Below are positions 1 to 6,826 of a DNA stretch of 8,155 nt, in pieces. The position numbers and the translations under genes were made by a program. How positions within the stretch are numbered: position 1 is the first letter of the stretch; each line of letters opens with the position of its first letter. The stretch comes from an uncultured Bacilli bacterium (GTDB lineage: Bacteria; Bacillota_I; Bacilli_A; RF39; UBA660). The notes under the pieces are model-generated. The model was given only the letters and a program-made list of their open reading frames with translations, had not been told where the DNA came from and searched no databases. The stretch spans positions 1 through 8,155 of the forward strand of contig CAKOLP010000032.1 of the NCBI GenBank assembly GCA_934096025.1. The letters are read 5' to 3'.

Positions 1-483
1 CTTCTTATCTGTTTGCACTACTTCTTGTAGTTTAGTTTTATAATCTTCATTAAAATCTCTTTTTGCTTCAATGTAAGGTCCAATTACTTGTCTTACATAA
101 TCCCTAGCAACAAAAAAACCTTGGTCTAAATAAATAACAGCCAAAACAGCTTCGAAAACATCAGCAATAATTGTATCATTTAATTTCTTTTCTTGCCCAT
201 GCCCCACTCTAATATATTTATCAAAACCTAACTCTTTAAAAAAGGTAGCCAAAGCTTTTTCACATACAAAATTAGCCCGAAGCCTGGTCATTATCCCCTC
301 TTTAAAATCTGTAGTCAAATAAAAATATTCACTCATAACAAGTTCTAAGACAGCATCTCCAAGATACTCCAGTCTTTCATAACAATCCCCACCATGTTCA
401 TTAGCATAACTACTATGTGTAAGGGCTGTTTGTAAAAGTTCCTTATTCTTAATTTCTATTCCAAATACCTTTAAAAAATCCAT
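1..483 (-). CDS. rnc: Ribonuclease III, N-terminal part (cut by window edge)
   Basis: This encodes an endonuclease that cleaves double-stranded RNA, processing rRNA precursors and some mRNAs in the cytoplasm. 161 codons are visible. They cover the catalytic RNase III domain and the first residues of the linker to the dsRNA-binding domain; the rest lies beyond position 1. The family signature ERLEYLGDAVLE is at residues 36-47. Likely catalytic acidic residues are E36, E39, D43, D108 and E111 (ADVFEAVLAVIYLD, where the family usually has DAFEA.IGAIYLD). ALTHSSYANEH at 20-30 is also typical. An in-frame ATG at 535-537 would add 18 residues, but it lacks a Shine-Dalgarno sequence and lies upstream of the probable transcription start, so I chose 483 (GATGGGAT lies just upstream). 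The gene is divergent from yidD. The identification is firm. Confidence 0.95.
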   Translation of the reverse strand, partial: MDFLKVFGIEIKNKELLQTALTHSSYANEHGGDCYERLEYLGDAVLELVMSEYFYLTTDFKEGIMTRLRANFVCEKALATFFKELGFDKYIRVGHGQEKKLNDTIIADVFEAVLAVIYLDQGFFVARDYVRQVIGPYIEAKRDFNEDYKTKLQEVVQTDKK

Positions 484-505
484 GTTATCAATCCCATCTT
501 TTTTA

Positions 506-534
506 ATTATAACAAATTTTTCTAATTTTGAAAA
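506..534 (-). promoter_or_regulatory. Promoter of rnc
   Basis: On the minus strand, TTTTCA (529-534) and TATAAT (506-511) are separated by exactly 17 bp. The -10 is a perfect consensus and the -35 matches at 4 of 6. The start would fall around 498-500, giving a leader of about 15 nt before the ATG at 483. This supports that start over the upstream one. Confidence 0.65.
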
Positions 535-536
535 CA

Positions 537-565
537 TTTACAAAATCATAAAAATATAGTACAAT
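537..565 (+). promoter_or_regulatory. Promoter of yidD and the lipoprotein gene
   Basis: TTTACA (537-542) and TACAAT (560-565) are separated by 17 bp, each differing from consensus at one position. Transcription would start near 572, only about 10 nt before the yidD ATG. The leader would then be little more than the AGAGATG ribosome-binding stretch. The -35 begins 2 bp from the -35 of the divergent rnc promoter. Confidence 0.7.
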
Positions 566-581
566 TTTTTAGAGATGTATT

Positions 582-806
582 ATGATTAAAAAATTATTTT
601 TAAAATTAATAAAAATATATCAAATTACTCCATTTCATGTGCATTCTTTTTGTAGATTTACTCCCAGTTGTAGTGAATATACATACGAAGCCATAAATGA
701 ATATGGAGTTTTAAAAGGCACATTTTTAGGATTTAAACGTATCTTAAGGTGTAACCCTTTTAGTTCTTATGGCTATGACCCATTAAAAAAGAAAGGAAAA
801 AAATGA
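582..806 (+). CDS. yidD: YidD, membrane protein insertion efficiency factor
   Basis: YidD is a small protein at the inner face of the cytoplasmic membrane that aids membrane protein insertion by the YidC/Sec machinery. The 74-residue length fits the family. The hallmark [10 protein letters not shown] lies at about residues 24-33, followed by AINEYG, the [17 protein letters not shown] block and the C-terminal YGYDPLKK. The N-terminus is basic and amphipathic ([14 protein letters not shown]). In many bacteria yidD sits with rnpA and yidC; here it is instead paired with a lipoprotein gene whose ATG overlaps its TGA (ATGA, 803-806), which suggests translational coupling. The ribosome binding site (AGAGATG) is weak and the leader is very short. 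Confidence 0.95.
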   Translation: MIKKLFLKLIKIYQITPFHVHSFCRFTPSCSEYTYEAINEYGVLKGTFLGFKRILRCNPFSSYGYDPLKKKGKK

Positions 807-1663
807 AAAAAATAATATTACTACTTGCAACCCTTATTTTATTAAGTGGATGTAGTTTAAAAAAAGATAATTTAGAAAACTCAACTATCTATACAACGAT
901 ATATCCAATTAAATATTTAACTGAGTTTTTATATAAAGACTATGCCAATATTGAGAGCATTTATCCAGCCGGAGCAGATGTTTTAAACTATAAGTTAACG
1001 GAAAAACAGACAAAAAAATATGCAAATGCTGACCTTTTTATCTACAATGGTCTAAGCAATGAAAAAAACATTACCAAAAATTTAATAAATAAAAACCGTA
1101 ACTTACTAATAATAGATGTTTCAAACGGTTTATCTTATACTTATGGTGTAAAAGAACTATGGATGAGTCCAAACAATTATTTAATGCTTGCTAAAAACAT
1201 AAAAGATTATTTAATAGAATACTTGAAAAGCTCAATTATTACTGAAAATGTTGAAAAAAAATACAATGAACTAGCAGAAATACTATCTATTAAAGATGCT
1301 GAACTAAGAGAAATAGGAAAAAAAGCCTTAGAAAATGGCACAAACACTATCGTGGTAAGTGATAATGTATTTAAATTTTTAGAAAATTATGGTTTTAATA
1401 TTGTATCTTTAGATGAAGAAACCCTAACCGAAAGTTCACTTAATTCTATTAAAAATAGTTTTGCTAAGAAAAAATACAAAACAATCTTTGTTCTAGATAA
1501 CAACTACACTGACAACATAAAAAGTATAATTAACGATAACAAAGCAAATGCCGTTGACATTAAATCAATGATGAACACTGATGCCAACAATAGCAATGAA
1601 GATTATTTGGTTGTATTACAAGATTTAATCGATAATATAAGAAATTTATGTATTGCCAATTGA
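803..1663 (+). CDS. ZnuA/TroA-like substrate-binding lipoprotein with altered metal site
   Basis: A 286-residue lipoprotein of the metal-ABC-transporter solute-binding fold (ZnuA/TroA/AdcA family). A signal peptide ([16 protein letters not shown]) and lipobox LSGC place acylated Cys17 on the outer membrane face. Family landmarks are [14 protein letters not shown] (30-43), PAGAD (55-59), ADLFIYNGL (76-84), ELWMSPNNY (118-126) and a late [11 protein letters not shown] segment. The residues that normally bind Zn or Mn are changed: D-P-H becomes D59-V60-L61, the His of H-x-W-x-S-P becomes E118, and the third His aligns with D187 in [12 protein letters not shown]. No His-rich loop is present. Cognate permease and ATPase genes are not adjacent, so an orphan or different-ligand role is possible; this is inference. 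AAAGGA precedes the ATG. Confidence 0.85.
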   Translation: MKKIILLLATLILLSGCSLKKDNLENSTIYTTIYPIKYLTEFLYKDYANIESIYPAGADVLNYKLTEKQTKKYANADLFIYNGLSNEKNITKNLINKNRNLLIIDVSNGLSYTYGVKELWMSPNNYLMLAKNIKDYLIEYLKSSIITENVEKKYNELAEILSIKDAELREIGKKALENGTNTIVVSDNVFKFLENYGFNIVSLDEETLTESSLNSIKNSFAKKKYKTIFVLDNNYTDNIKSIINDNKANAVDIKSMMNTDANNSNEDYLVVLQDLIDNIRNLCIAN

Positions 1664-1688
1664 CAAGTATCTACTTTTATATTAAAAT
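1660..1688 (+). promoter_or_regulatory. Promoter of tRNA-Ser
   Basis: TTGACA (1660-1665, perfect consensus), a 17-bp spacer and TAAAAT (1683-1688). The -35 overlaps the TGA stop of the lipoprotein gene. The start is expected near 1695, about 9 nt before the mature tRNA 5' end. Confidence 0.8.
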
Positions 1689-1703
1689 ATAGAAGTAGCT
1701 TAT

Positions 1704-1796
1704 GGAGTAGTACTCAAGTGGTTGAAGAGGGATCCCTGCTAAGGATTTAGGTCGGCGAATGCTGGCGCGGAGGTTCAAATCCTCTCTACTCCGCCA
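1704..1796 (+). tRNA. tRNA-Ser (anticodon GCT)
   Basis: A 93-nt class II tRNA with encoded CCA. The acceptor stem GGAGTAG (1704-1710) pairs with CTACTCC (1786-1792); G1793 is the discriminator and CCA is at 1794-1796. The anticodon arm is GATCC-CTGCTAA-GGATT, giving anticodon GCT, which reads AGC/AGT serine codons. A long GC-rich variable arm, as expected for tRNA-Ser, and the T arm GAGG-TTCAAAT-CCTC are visible. Confidence 0.97.
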
Positions 1797-1807
1797 ATAA
1801 GATATCT

Positions 1808-1844
1808 AAAAACTGTTAGATTTTAATGTTCTAACAGTTTTTTT
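1808..1844 (+). terminator. Rho-independent terminator after tRNA-Ser
   Basis: AAAAACTGTTAGA (1808-1820) pairs with TCTAACAGTTTTT (1830-1842) around a 9-nt loop. The stem runs into a T tract to 1844. It probably ends both the tRNA-Ser transcript and read-through from the yidD-lipoprotein operon. Confidence 0.85.
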
Positions 1845-1900
1845 CTTATACACAAAACAATAATAGACAGATATCCTTAATAGTTGGTAAAATTTATAGC

Positions 1901-1930
1901 AAAAAAATAAAACCCCTTTTCAATAAGGGG
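1901..1930 (-). terminator. Rho-independent terminator of the tRNA-Ile/tRNA-Glu transcript
   Basis: On the minus strand CCCCTT (1930-1925) pairs with AAGGGG (1918-1913) around a 6-nt loop and is followed by TTTTATTTTTTT. It lies 15 nt beyond the tRNA-Glu 3' end. Confidence 0.8.
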
Positions 1931-1944
1931 ATTATAATCTAAAT

Positions 1945-2021
1945 TGGTGACCCGTACGGGATTTGAACCCATGTATGCATGCGTGAAAGGCATGTGTGTT
2001 AAACCGCTTCACCAACGGGCC
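1945..2021 (-). tRNA. tRNA-Glu (anticodon TTC)
   Basis: A 77-nt tRNA with encoded CCA (1947-1945). Acceptor GGCCCGT pairs with ACGGGTC with one G-U pair. The anticodon arm is CATGC-CTTTCAC-GCATG, giving anticodon TTC (Glu, GAA/GAG). The T arm contains GGTTCAAATCC. It is co-transcribed behind tRNA-Ile with a 7-nt spacer. Confidence 0.96.
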
Positions 2022-2028
2022 ATTTAAA

Positions 2029-2105
<77 letters not shown>

Positions 2106-2125
2106 GTACTAACAAAACCTCTATT

Positions 2126-2154
2126 ATTTTATAATATTTTTAAGATTTTGGCAA
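2126..2154 (-). promoter_or_regulatory. Promoter of the tRNA-Ile/tRNA-Glu operon
   Basis: On the minus strand TTGCCA (2149-2154) and TAAAAT (2126-2131) are spaced by 17 bp. The expected start is about 12-15 nt before the tRNA-Ile 5' end at 2105. Confidence 0.75.
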
Positions 2155-2179
2155 TACTTTTTTTTACTTTTTTTATTTT

Positions 2180-2199
2180 TCAGCAATTTTCCTTGCTGA
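2180..2199. other. Perfect 7-bp hairpin between priA and the tRNAs
   Basis: TCAGCAA (2180-2186) and TTGCTGA (2193-2199) form a perfect inverted repeat with a 6-nt loop. On the minus strand it is 48 nt past the priA stop but is followed by an A-rich, not U-rich, run; the T-rich run lies on its 5' side when read on the plus strand. It is therefore not a standard terminator in either direction. It may mark the processed 3' end of priA mRNA; the role is unknown. Confidence 0.4.
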
Positions 2200-2246
2200 C
2201 ATATTTGAATTATACTATACTTTCTACCCGTTGTAAAGGCTTTTTG

Positions 2247-4415
2247 TTATATTTTAATCGGATTAACATCTATTTCTATGTGCATCTTTTTATTATTTAC
2301 ATATTTTTTATCTAAAGCCTTTAAAACTTCCATTATATTATCTTCTTTTTGATACTTAATTATTATCTGCATTCGATACTCATTATTAAACTTTAAAACA
2401 TTTAAAGCTGCTGGTCCAAGTACATATACCTTACTACTCAAATTATCCTTTAAATATTTAACTGCATTTTTACTTTCATATGACACAACATTATAATCAT
2501 ACCCAATAACTCTTATACCTATTAAAAAGTAATATGGCGGATAATTTAATTTATGACGAAAATTCATTTCTTGCTTATAAAAAGATGCATAATCATTATT
2601 TTTAACATAATTAATTACATAATTATCCGGATTAAATGTTTGTATAATTACTTCTCCACTCTTTTCTCCTCGCCCACTTCTTCCAGCAATCTGACTTAAT
2701 AAAGAAAAAGTATTCTCACTAGCTTTATAATCAGGGATACTTAAAGATGTATCTGCATTTATTACCCCTACTAAAGTAACATTCGGAAAATCAAGCCCTT
2801 TACTAATCATCTGAGTCCCCACTAAAATATCGTACTCGCCCTCATAAAAACTACTAATTATTTTCTCATGAGCCCCTTTATTTTTAGTTGTATCTTGATC
2901 CATTCGTATTACTCTGGCATTCTTAAACTCTTGCTTTAAGACTTCTTCTAATTTTTCTGTCCCAAGACCATAAAAGTTCAAACTATTCATCAGACATTTC
3001 GGGCATTTATTTACAAGATGTTTATAAAAGCCACAATAATGACAAATTAAACTATTATTACTTTTATGGTAAGTTAAAGAAATATCACAGCTCGGGCACT
3101 TAAAAACGTACCCACAATTACTACAATTTATAAATGTCGAAAACCCTCTCCTATTTAAGAATAATATAACTTGTTCTTTTCTATCTAGTCTGTTCTTTAT
3201 TTCTTTTTTTAGTTTTTCACTAAGTAAAAGATTTCTATTTTTTATTTCTTCTTTCATATCTACTAAAGAAATAACAGGTAACTTATTATTAACCCTTTTA
3301 TTTAATACTAACAATTTATATACATTTTTTAATGCTCGTGCCATGCTTTCTAAAGATGGTGTAGCAGACCCCAATACCAAAGGTATATTATTATATTTTG
3401 CCCGAAAACTTGCAATGTCCCTGGCATGATACCGAGGATTATTATCTTGTTTATAACTACTAGCATCTTCTTCGTCCATTATAATTATACCCAAATTTTT
3501 AAACGGTGCAAATACAGCACTCCTAGTACCTACTACAACCTTAACTTCCCCTCGATAAATCTTTAAATACTCATCATATCTTTCTCCGTCTGATAAAGAA
3601 CTATTTAAAATAGCAACATCACTTCCAAAGGCTTCATAAAACCGCTTAGCAATCTGGGTAGTTAAACTTATCTCTGGCACCAATAATATAGCAGTGCGCC
3701 CCATATTTATCACTTGATTTATTAAATGAATATATATTTCTGTCTTACCACTTCCCGTTACACCATAAAGTAAATAGGTATTATATGTATTTAAATTCAC
3801 ACTTTCATATACTTTTTGTTGCTCTTTAGTTAATTCTTTTAATAAATTATTTCCCTCTTTATTTATACGATACTTATGTACTTTATTAATACCAATAATA
3901 TCATTTTCTTTTAAAGCTTTACATATATTTGCATTAACTGACTTCTTTAATATTTCTTTATTCTGAAGCAATTTTTCTATAACTTTATTTTGCGCTTTTC
4001 TATTTTTATTCATTTCCATATACTGGATAGCAGCAGCTTCATTTTTTAAATAAATATACTCATCATATAAATTATAATCACTATTTCTTTTCTTGATTTT
4101 TAATGAACTTGGCAACATTGTTTGAAAAGCCACAATACTAGAACACAAAGTTAATTCTTTAAGATGTTTTCCTACAGCAATTAATTCTTCACTTAAAGTT
4201 AGCTCAGATATAATATCTTTAATCTCTTTTAAAGGATAATCTTCTTCATACTTCTCCATAGTCTTCAATACAAACCCTGCAACTTCTTGTTTCCCAAAAG
4301 GCACCAACACACACATACCAGCCTTTATCTTTCCTCTTAAATAAGTTGGAATCAAATAAACAAACTCTTTATCTAAACTCTTAACTTTATGTTCTACAAT
4401 TACTAATGCATACAT
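2247..4415 (-). CDS. priA: Primosomal protein N' (PriA helicase)
   Basis: PriA is a 3'-to-5' superfamily 2 DNA helicase that reloads the replisome at collapsed forks by initiating primosome assembly. The protein has 722 residues. The N-terminal DNA-binding domain covers roughly 1-110. Then come Walker A GVTGSGKTE (218-226), a Walker B/DEEH box that here reads DEED (314-317) followed by SSYKQ, and motif III GSATPS (349-354). The zinc region has eight cysteines (C431, C434, C440, C443, C458, C461, C471, C474), followed by MDQDTT, the GTQMISKGLDF block (533-543) and QIAGRSGRG (575-583). The start has a strong GGAGGG five bases upstream. It has its own promoter and is not in an obvious operon with coaBC/def/fmt in this window. 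Confidence 0.98.
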   Translation of the reverse strand: MYALVIVEHKVKSLDKEFVYLIPTYLRGKIKAGMCVLVPFGKQEVAGFVLKTMEKYEEDYPLKEIKDIISELTLSEELIAVGKHLKELTLCSSIVAFQTMLPSSLKIKKRNSDYNLYDEYIYLKNEAAAIQYMEMNKNRKAQNKVIEKLLQNKEILKKSVNANICKALKENDIIGINKVHKYRINKEGNNLLKELTKEQQKVYESVNLNTYNTYLLYGVTGSGKTEIYIHLINQVINMGRTAILLVPEISLTTQIAKRFYEAFGSDVAILNSSLSDGERYDEYLKIYRGEVKVVVGTRSAVFAPFKNLGIIIMDEEDASSYKQDNNPRYHARDIASFRAKYNNIPLVLGSATPSLESMARALKNVYKLLVLNKRVNNKLPVISLVDMKEEIKNRNLLLSEKLKKEIKNRLDRKEQVILFLNRRGFSTFINCSNCGYVFKCPSCDISLTYHKSNNSLICHYCGFYKHLVNKCPKCLMNSLNFYGLGTEKLEEVLKQEFKNARVIRMDQDTTKNKGAHEKIISSFYEGEYDILVGTQMISKGLDFPNVTLVGVINADTSLSIPDYKASENTFSLLSQIAGRSGRGEKSGEVIIQTFNPDNYVINYVKNNDYASFYKQEMNFRHKLNYPPYYFLIGIRVIGYDYNVVSYESKNAVKYLKDNLSSKVYVLGPAALNVLKFNNEYRMQIIIKYQKEDNIMEVLKALDKKYVNNKKMHIEIDVNPIKI

Positions 4416-4432
4416 ATAAACCCTCCTTATTC

Positions 4433-4461
4433 ATAATATCAATACAAACAAATTTTTGCAA
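4433..4461 (-). promoter_or_regulatory. Promoter of priA
   Basis: On the minus strand TTGCAA (4456-4461), a 17-bp spacer and TATTAT (4433-4438) lie just upstream of the GGAGGG ribosome binding site and the ATG at 4415. The transcript leader would be very short (about 12-14 nt). Confidence 0.65.
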
Positions 4462-4513
4462 TATTTTTTTCTTGAAAATTACAGATATTTTTTATTATCA
4501 CTTAATAGGCATT

Positions 4514-4547
4514 AAAAAACTGCAAACTAATTATTTATTTACAGTTT
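4514..4547 (-). terminator. Rho-independent terminator of the Rpn-type gene
   Basis: On the minus strand AAACTGTAAA (4547-4538) pairs with TTTGCAGTTT (4526-4517), including one T-G pair, around an 11-nt loop, then TTT continues. The 5' arm lies inside the last codons of the gene and the stop codon falls in the loop region. Confidence 0.7.
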
Positions 4548-5400
4548 CTTCTTTTCTTAATTTATTAATTTCTTTTTTAGATAGCCCAGTGATTCGACTA
4601 ATAAAACCAACATTGCATTTCTCAGCAAGCATTCTTCTAACAGTTTCTATTTTATTATTTCTTTTTCCTTGTTCTTGACCAACTTCAATTAAACTATACT
4701 CTCTTAATTTTTGAGCATCATATCTCAATCCTGCATCAAAATTTAATGTTAATTCTATTCCCTTATCTACCATTGCTTCCATTAGCTCATCTCCTTTATA
4801 TAATTTTCTTAATGTATCATTATCTTCACACACCAATAGGTATAATAAATATTCCAAAGATACTTTACCCTTTTTCTTAATATCAGTATAATCCATATTT
4901 CTAAGTTTAGCAAGATTTATATCAACTATTATTAAATATTTTCTATACTCACGATATTTTTTATCATCTAATATCTTACTTCGTACTATAAAATCTTTAT
5001 TATCCATAACGCCAAAATTATTAATATTTACTTGAAATACCCTTTTAATTTTTCGTTTATAATCTTCACTCTTTTTTAGTTGTCTTAATATTAAATGACA
5101 AATATAAGAAAAATTCTTTTGATTAAGTGTTAAAGAATTAAAATTATTAATCTCTACATTCACAATAAAATCATTACTTTCCAAGACAATGTCTGCTTCA
5201 CCATTAACTACATTTTTATTTACTCCAATATTCGGGTGTACCATATTAAGATTAGAGGTAATCGGCTTCATAGGTTTGTTTAATGCCAAACTTATTATAC
5301 GCGCCAGATATTCTCTGCCCTCATTACTATCAGTTAATAGTTTTTTTACGACATCATCTAGTAAATATAACAACTTACTTTTTTTCTTTATATTAAGCAT
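4531..5400 (-). CDS. Rpn/PDDEXK_2-family recombination-promoting nuclease (putative transposase)
   Basis: A 289-residue protein of the PD-(D/E)XK nuclease superfamily, of the type annotated as Rpn recombination-promoting nuclease or PDDEXK_2 transposase. The core reads GEADIVLESNDFIVNVEIN: D70 starts the catalytic strand and E83-I84-N85 takes the place of the usual E-x-Q/K, so the third position is unusual. The C-terminal tail contains GQEQGKRNNKIETVRRML and FISRITGLSKKEINKLRK (about 261-284), the helical 'TGLs..eI..L' tail common in this family. E. coli Rpn proteins are DNA endonucleases that raise recA-independent recombination. The start is supported by AAGGAGG at 5-6 nt spacing. No terminal inverted repeats or target duplications were seen, so mobility is not shown. 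Confidence 0.85.
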   Translation of the reverse strand: MLNIKKKSKLLYLLDDVVKKLLTDSNEGREYLARIISLALNKPMKPITSNLNMVHPNIGVNKNVVNGEADIVLESNDFIVNVEINNFNSLTLNQKNFSYICHLILRQLKKSEDYKRKIKRVFQVNINNFGVMDNKDFIVRSKILDDKKYREYRKYLIIVDINLAKLRNMDYTDIKKKGKVSLEYLLYLLVCEDNDTLRKLYKGDELMEAMVDKGIELTLNFDAGLRYDAQKLREYSLIEVGQEQGKRNNKIETVRRMLAEKCNVGFISRITGLSKKEINKLRKEETVNK

Positions 5401-5420
5401 ATTTTCCTCCTTGGCTATCT

Positions 5421-5448
5421 ATTATACATATAAAACACAACCAAACAA
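5421..5448 (-). promoter_or_regulatory. Promoter of the Rpn-type gene
   Basis: On the minus strand TTGTTT (5443-5448), a 16-bp spacer and a perfect TATAAT (5421-5426), followed by the AAGGAGG ribosome binding site and the ATG at 5400. Confidence 0.6.
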
Positions 5449-5489
5449 GGGCTTCGACAAAACTAGTCAAAATGTTACAAAGGTATATA

Positions 5490-5513
5490 CAAAAAACAGG
5501 ATACTACTCCCGT
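5490..5513 (-). terminator. Rho-independent terminator of the DGR operon
   Basis: On the minus strand ACGGGA (5513-5508) pairs with TCCTGT (5501-5496) with one G-U pair around the loop GTAGTA, followed by TTTTTG. It lies only 4 nt past the stop codon of the last DGR-operon gene and separates this operon from the Rpn gene promoter. Confidence 0.75.
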
Positions 5514-5517
5514 TCCT

Positions 5518-5757
5518 TTAACACTCCATAAACATATATAAATATTCTTTAATCAAATACTTATAATAATTATTAACTTTTCTTCTAACTATTTTCACCT
5601 TAAAATCATTATCTACTAAAACATAATTAATATCTTTATTTTTTAAATACTTAAGTAAATGTTTATCCATTTTCATACTCTTACGTTTTCCTTTATCTAA
5701 AAACACTATCACATAATCTTTATATAACCCTTTATAGAATACATACTTATTTTCCAT
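5518..5757 (-). CDS. Unrecognised 79-residue basic protein, last gene of the DGR operon
   Basis: I do not recognise this family. It is small, strongly basic and tyrosine-rich (11 Tyr of 79), with no signal peptide or hydrophobic span. It looks like an alternating strand-rich half (KYVFYKG.YKDYVIVFLDKG, then INYVLVDNDFKVKIVRRK at 43-60) with a helical basic segment (MDKHLLKYLKNK) between and a Tyr/Lys-rich helix at the end. Its ATG lies 11 nt inside the end of the RT gene (ATGGAAAATAA), so it is almost certainly translated by coupling with RT. The position after RT suggests an accessory role, perhaps nucleic-acid binding; this is inference from charge and context only. Confidence 0.75.
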   Translation of the reverse strand: MENKYVFYKGLYKDYVIVFLDKGKRKSMKMDKHLLKYLKNKDINYVLVDNDFKVKIVRRKVNNYYKYLIKEYLYMFMEC

Positions 5758-6826
5758 ACCAACACTTATCTATCAAACTCTGTAACCTTTTATCTTTACT
5801 ATACTTATAACTATATGTATAAGTCATAATAGAGCAAAAAGCTTTATACTCTCTTATTTTCCCTTTCTTATATTCTCTTTTTATATTTTTTATCCTTTTT
5901 CTTAATCTTTCCAAATTAGCTTTCTTTATCTTGACTATTGTTTTTCCTTGCACAACTCTATAAGTATATCCCAAAAAACTAAACCCACTTTTTAAACTAT
6001 TTATACAAGTCTTTTTAGGATTAACATTTAACTTATATTCATTTTTTAACTTATCAATTATTATATCTCGTACTCTTTTTAACTTTTCTAAATCATTATC
6101 TATAATCAAAAAATCATCCATATATCTAACATAATTCTTACATTTTAAATCATGCAATATAAAATGATCTAACTTATTCAAATAATATATTGATAAAAAT
6201 TGGCTTGTCATATTTCCAATTGGCAAACCTTTACCAGTATTATAATATGGCAAATCTACTCCCCTATTTTCTATATACCAATTAATCGTTTCATTTATAT
6301 AAGACCAATTTGTACTATCAATAGCTTTTTCCATTAATCTGTATTCAAAATCATCTAATTGTTCTTTTAGCATTTGCTTTAATACTTCATGATCAATGCT
6401 ATAAAAATACTTACTTATATCTAAACTAAGAGCATATAACTTCTTATGTTTATTTTTTTCTCTATTAATATACTTAAGTACTAACTCTACCCCATAACTT
6501 ACACCCATATCTTTTCGGGTAGCAATATTTCTATCACATAAATATTTAGTAAGTTTTTTCTCCAATATAAATCTTGTCAAGAAATGATTTACAACCTTTT
6601 CTTTCACTGTAAGACTCATTACTAACCGACATTTGGGTTCATATATAAGAAAAATATTATACTTATGCAAATGAATTTTTCCATTTTTAATCATAAATAT
6701 AATATCTTCTATATTTTGCATCTTATTTACTTCAAATTTATATAGTCGTTTTTTATTTCTTACATTCTTACTTATTTCAGTTTCATATATCCTTAATATA
6801 TTATCTACATTAATATCATTTATCAT
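5747..6826 (-). CDS. DGR-type reverse transcriptase
   Basis: A 359-residue RNA-directed DNA polymerase. Visible motifs are ALSLDISKYFYSIDH (132-146, catalytic D136), GKGLPIGNMTSQFLSIYYL (198-216), the catalytic box RYMDDFLI (234-241, D237 and D238) and FLGY (284-287). The IGN-x-TSQ form of motif 4 is the hallmark of diversity-generating retroelement RTs; group II introns have QGG..SP and retrons QGAPTSP. No maturase (X) or HNH domain follows, and length fits DGR RTs. In known DGRs this enzyme with Avd copies the TR RNA into cDNA while misincorporating opposite adenines. It overlaps avd by 11 nt upstream and the 79-residue gene by 11 nt downstream. The start lacks a good Shine-Dalgarno (GGTGTG), consistent with coupling. 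Confidence 0.93.
   Translation of the reverse strand: MINDINVDNILRIYETEISKNVRNKKRLYKFEVNKMQNIEDIIFMIKNGKIHLHKYNIFLIYEPKCRLVMSLTVKEKVVNHFLTRFILEKKLTKYLCDRNIATRKDMGVSYGVELVLKYINREKNKHKKLYALSLDISKYFYSIDHEVLKQMLKEQLDDFEYRLMEKAIDSTNWSYINETINWYIENRGVDLPYYNTGKGLPIGNMTSQFLSIYYLNKLDHFILHDLKCKNYVRYMDDFLIIDNDLEKLKRVRDIIIDKLKNEYKLNVNPKKTCINSLKSGFSFLGYTYRVVQGKTIVKIKKANLERLRKRIKNIKREYKKGKIREYKAFCSIMTYTYSYKYSKDKRLQSLIDKCWYGK

Noticed and set aside
535..537. Earlier ATG for rnc
   Set aside because: In frame with no stop between, but it has no ribosome binding site and lies upstream of the predicted transcription start.
1660..1663. TGA read as tryptophan (Mycoplasma code)
   Set aside because: TGA ends the lipoprotein, yidD and avd genes at sensible points and tryptophan is encoded by TGG throughout.
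4406..4678. Plus-strand frame between priA and the Rpn gene
   Set aside because: It is antisense to the Rpn gene end, terminator and priA promoter; no ribosome binding site.
5189..5521. Plus-strand 110-codon frame
   Set aside because: It is antisense to the well-supported Rpn gene start and both flanking regulatory sites.
5747..6826. RT as part of a retron or group II intron
   Set aside because: The SQ of motif 4 (IGNMTSQ) and the Avd and TR neighbours fit a DGR. No maturase domain, no intron domain V/VI-like sequence and no msr/msd-like inverted repeats were seen around it.
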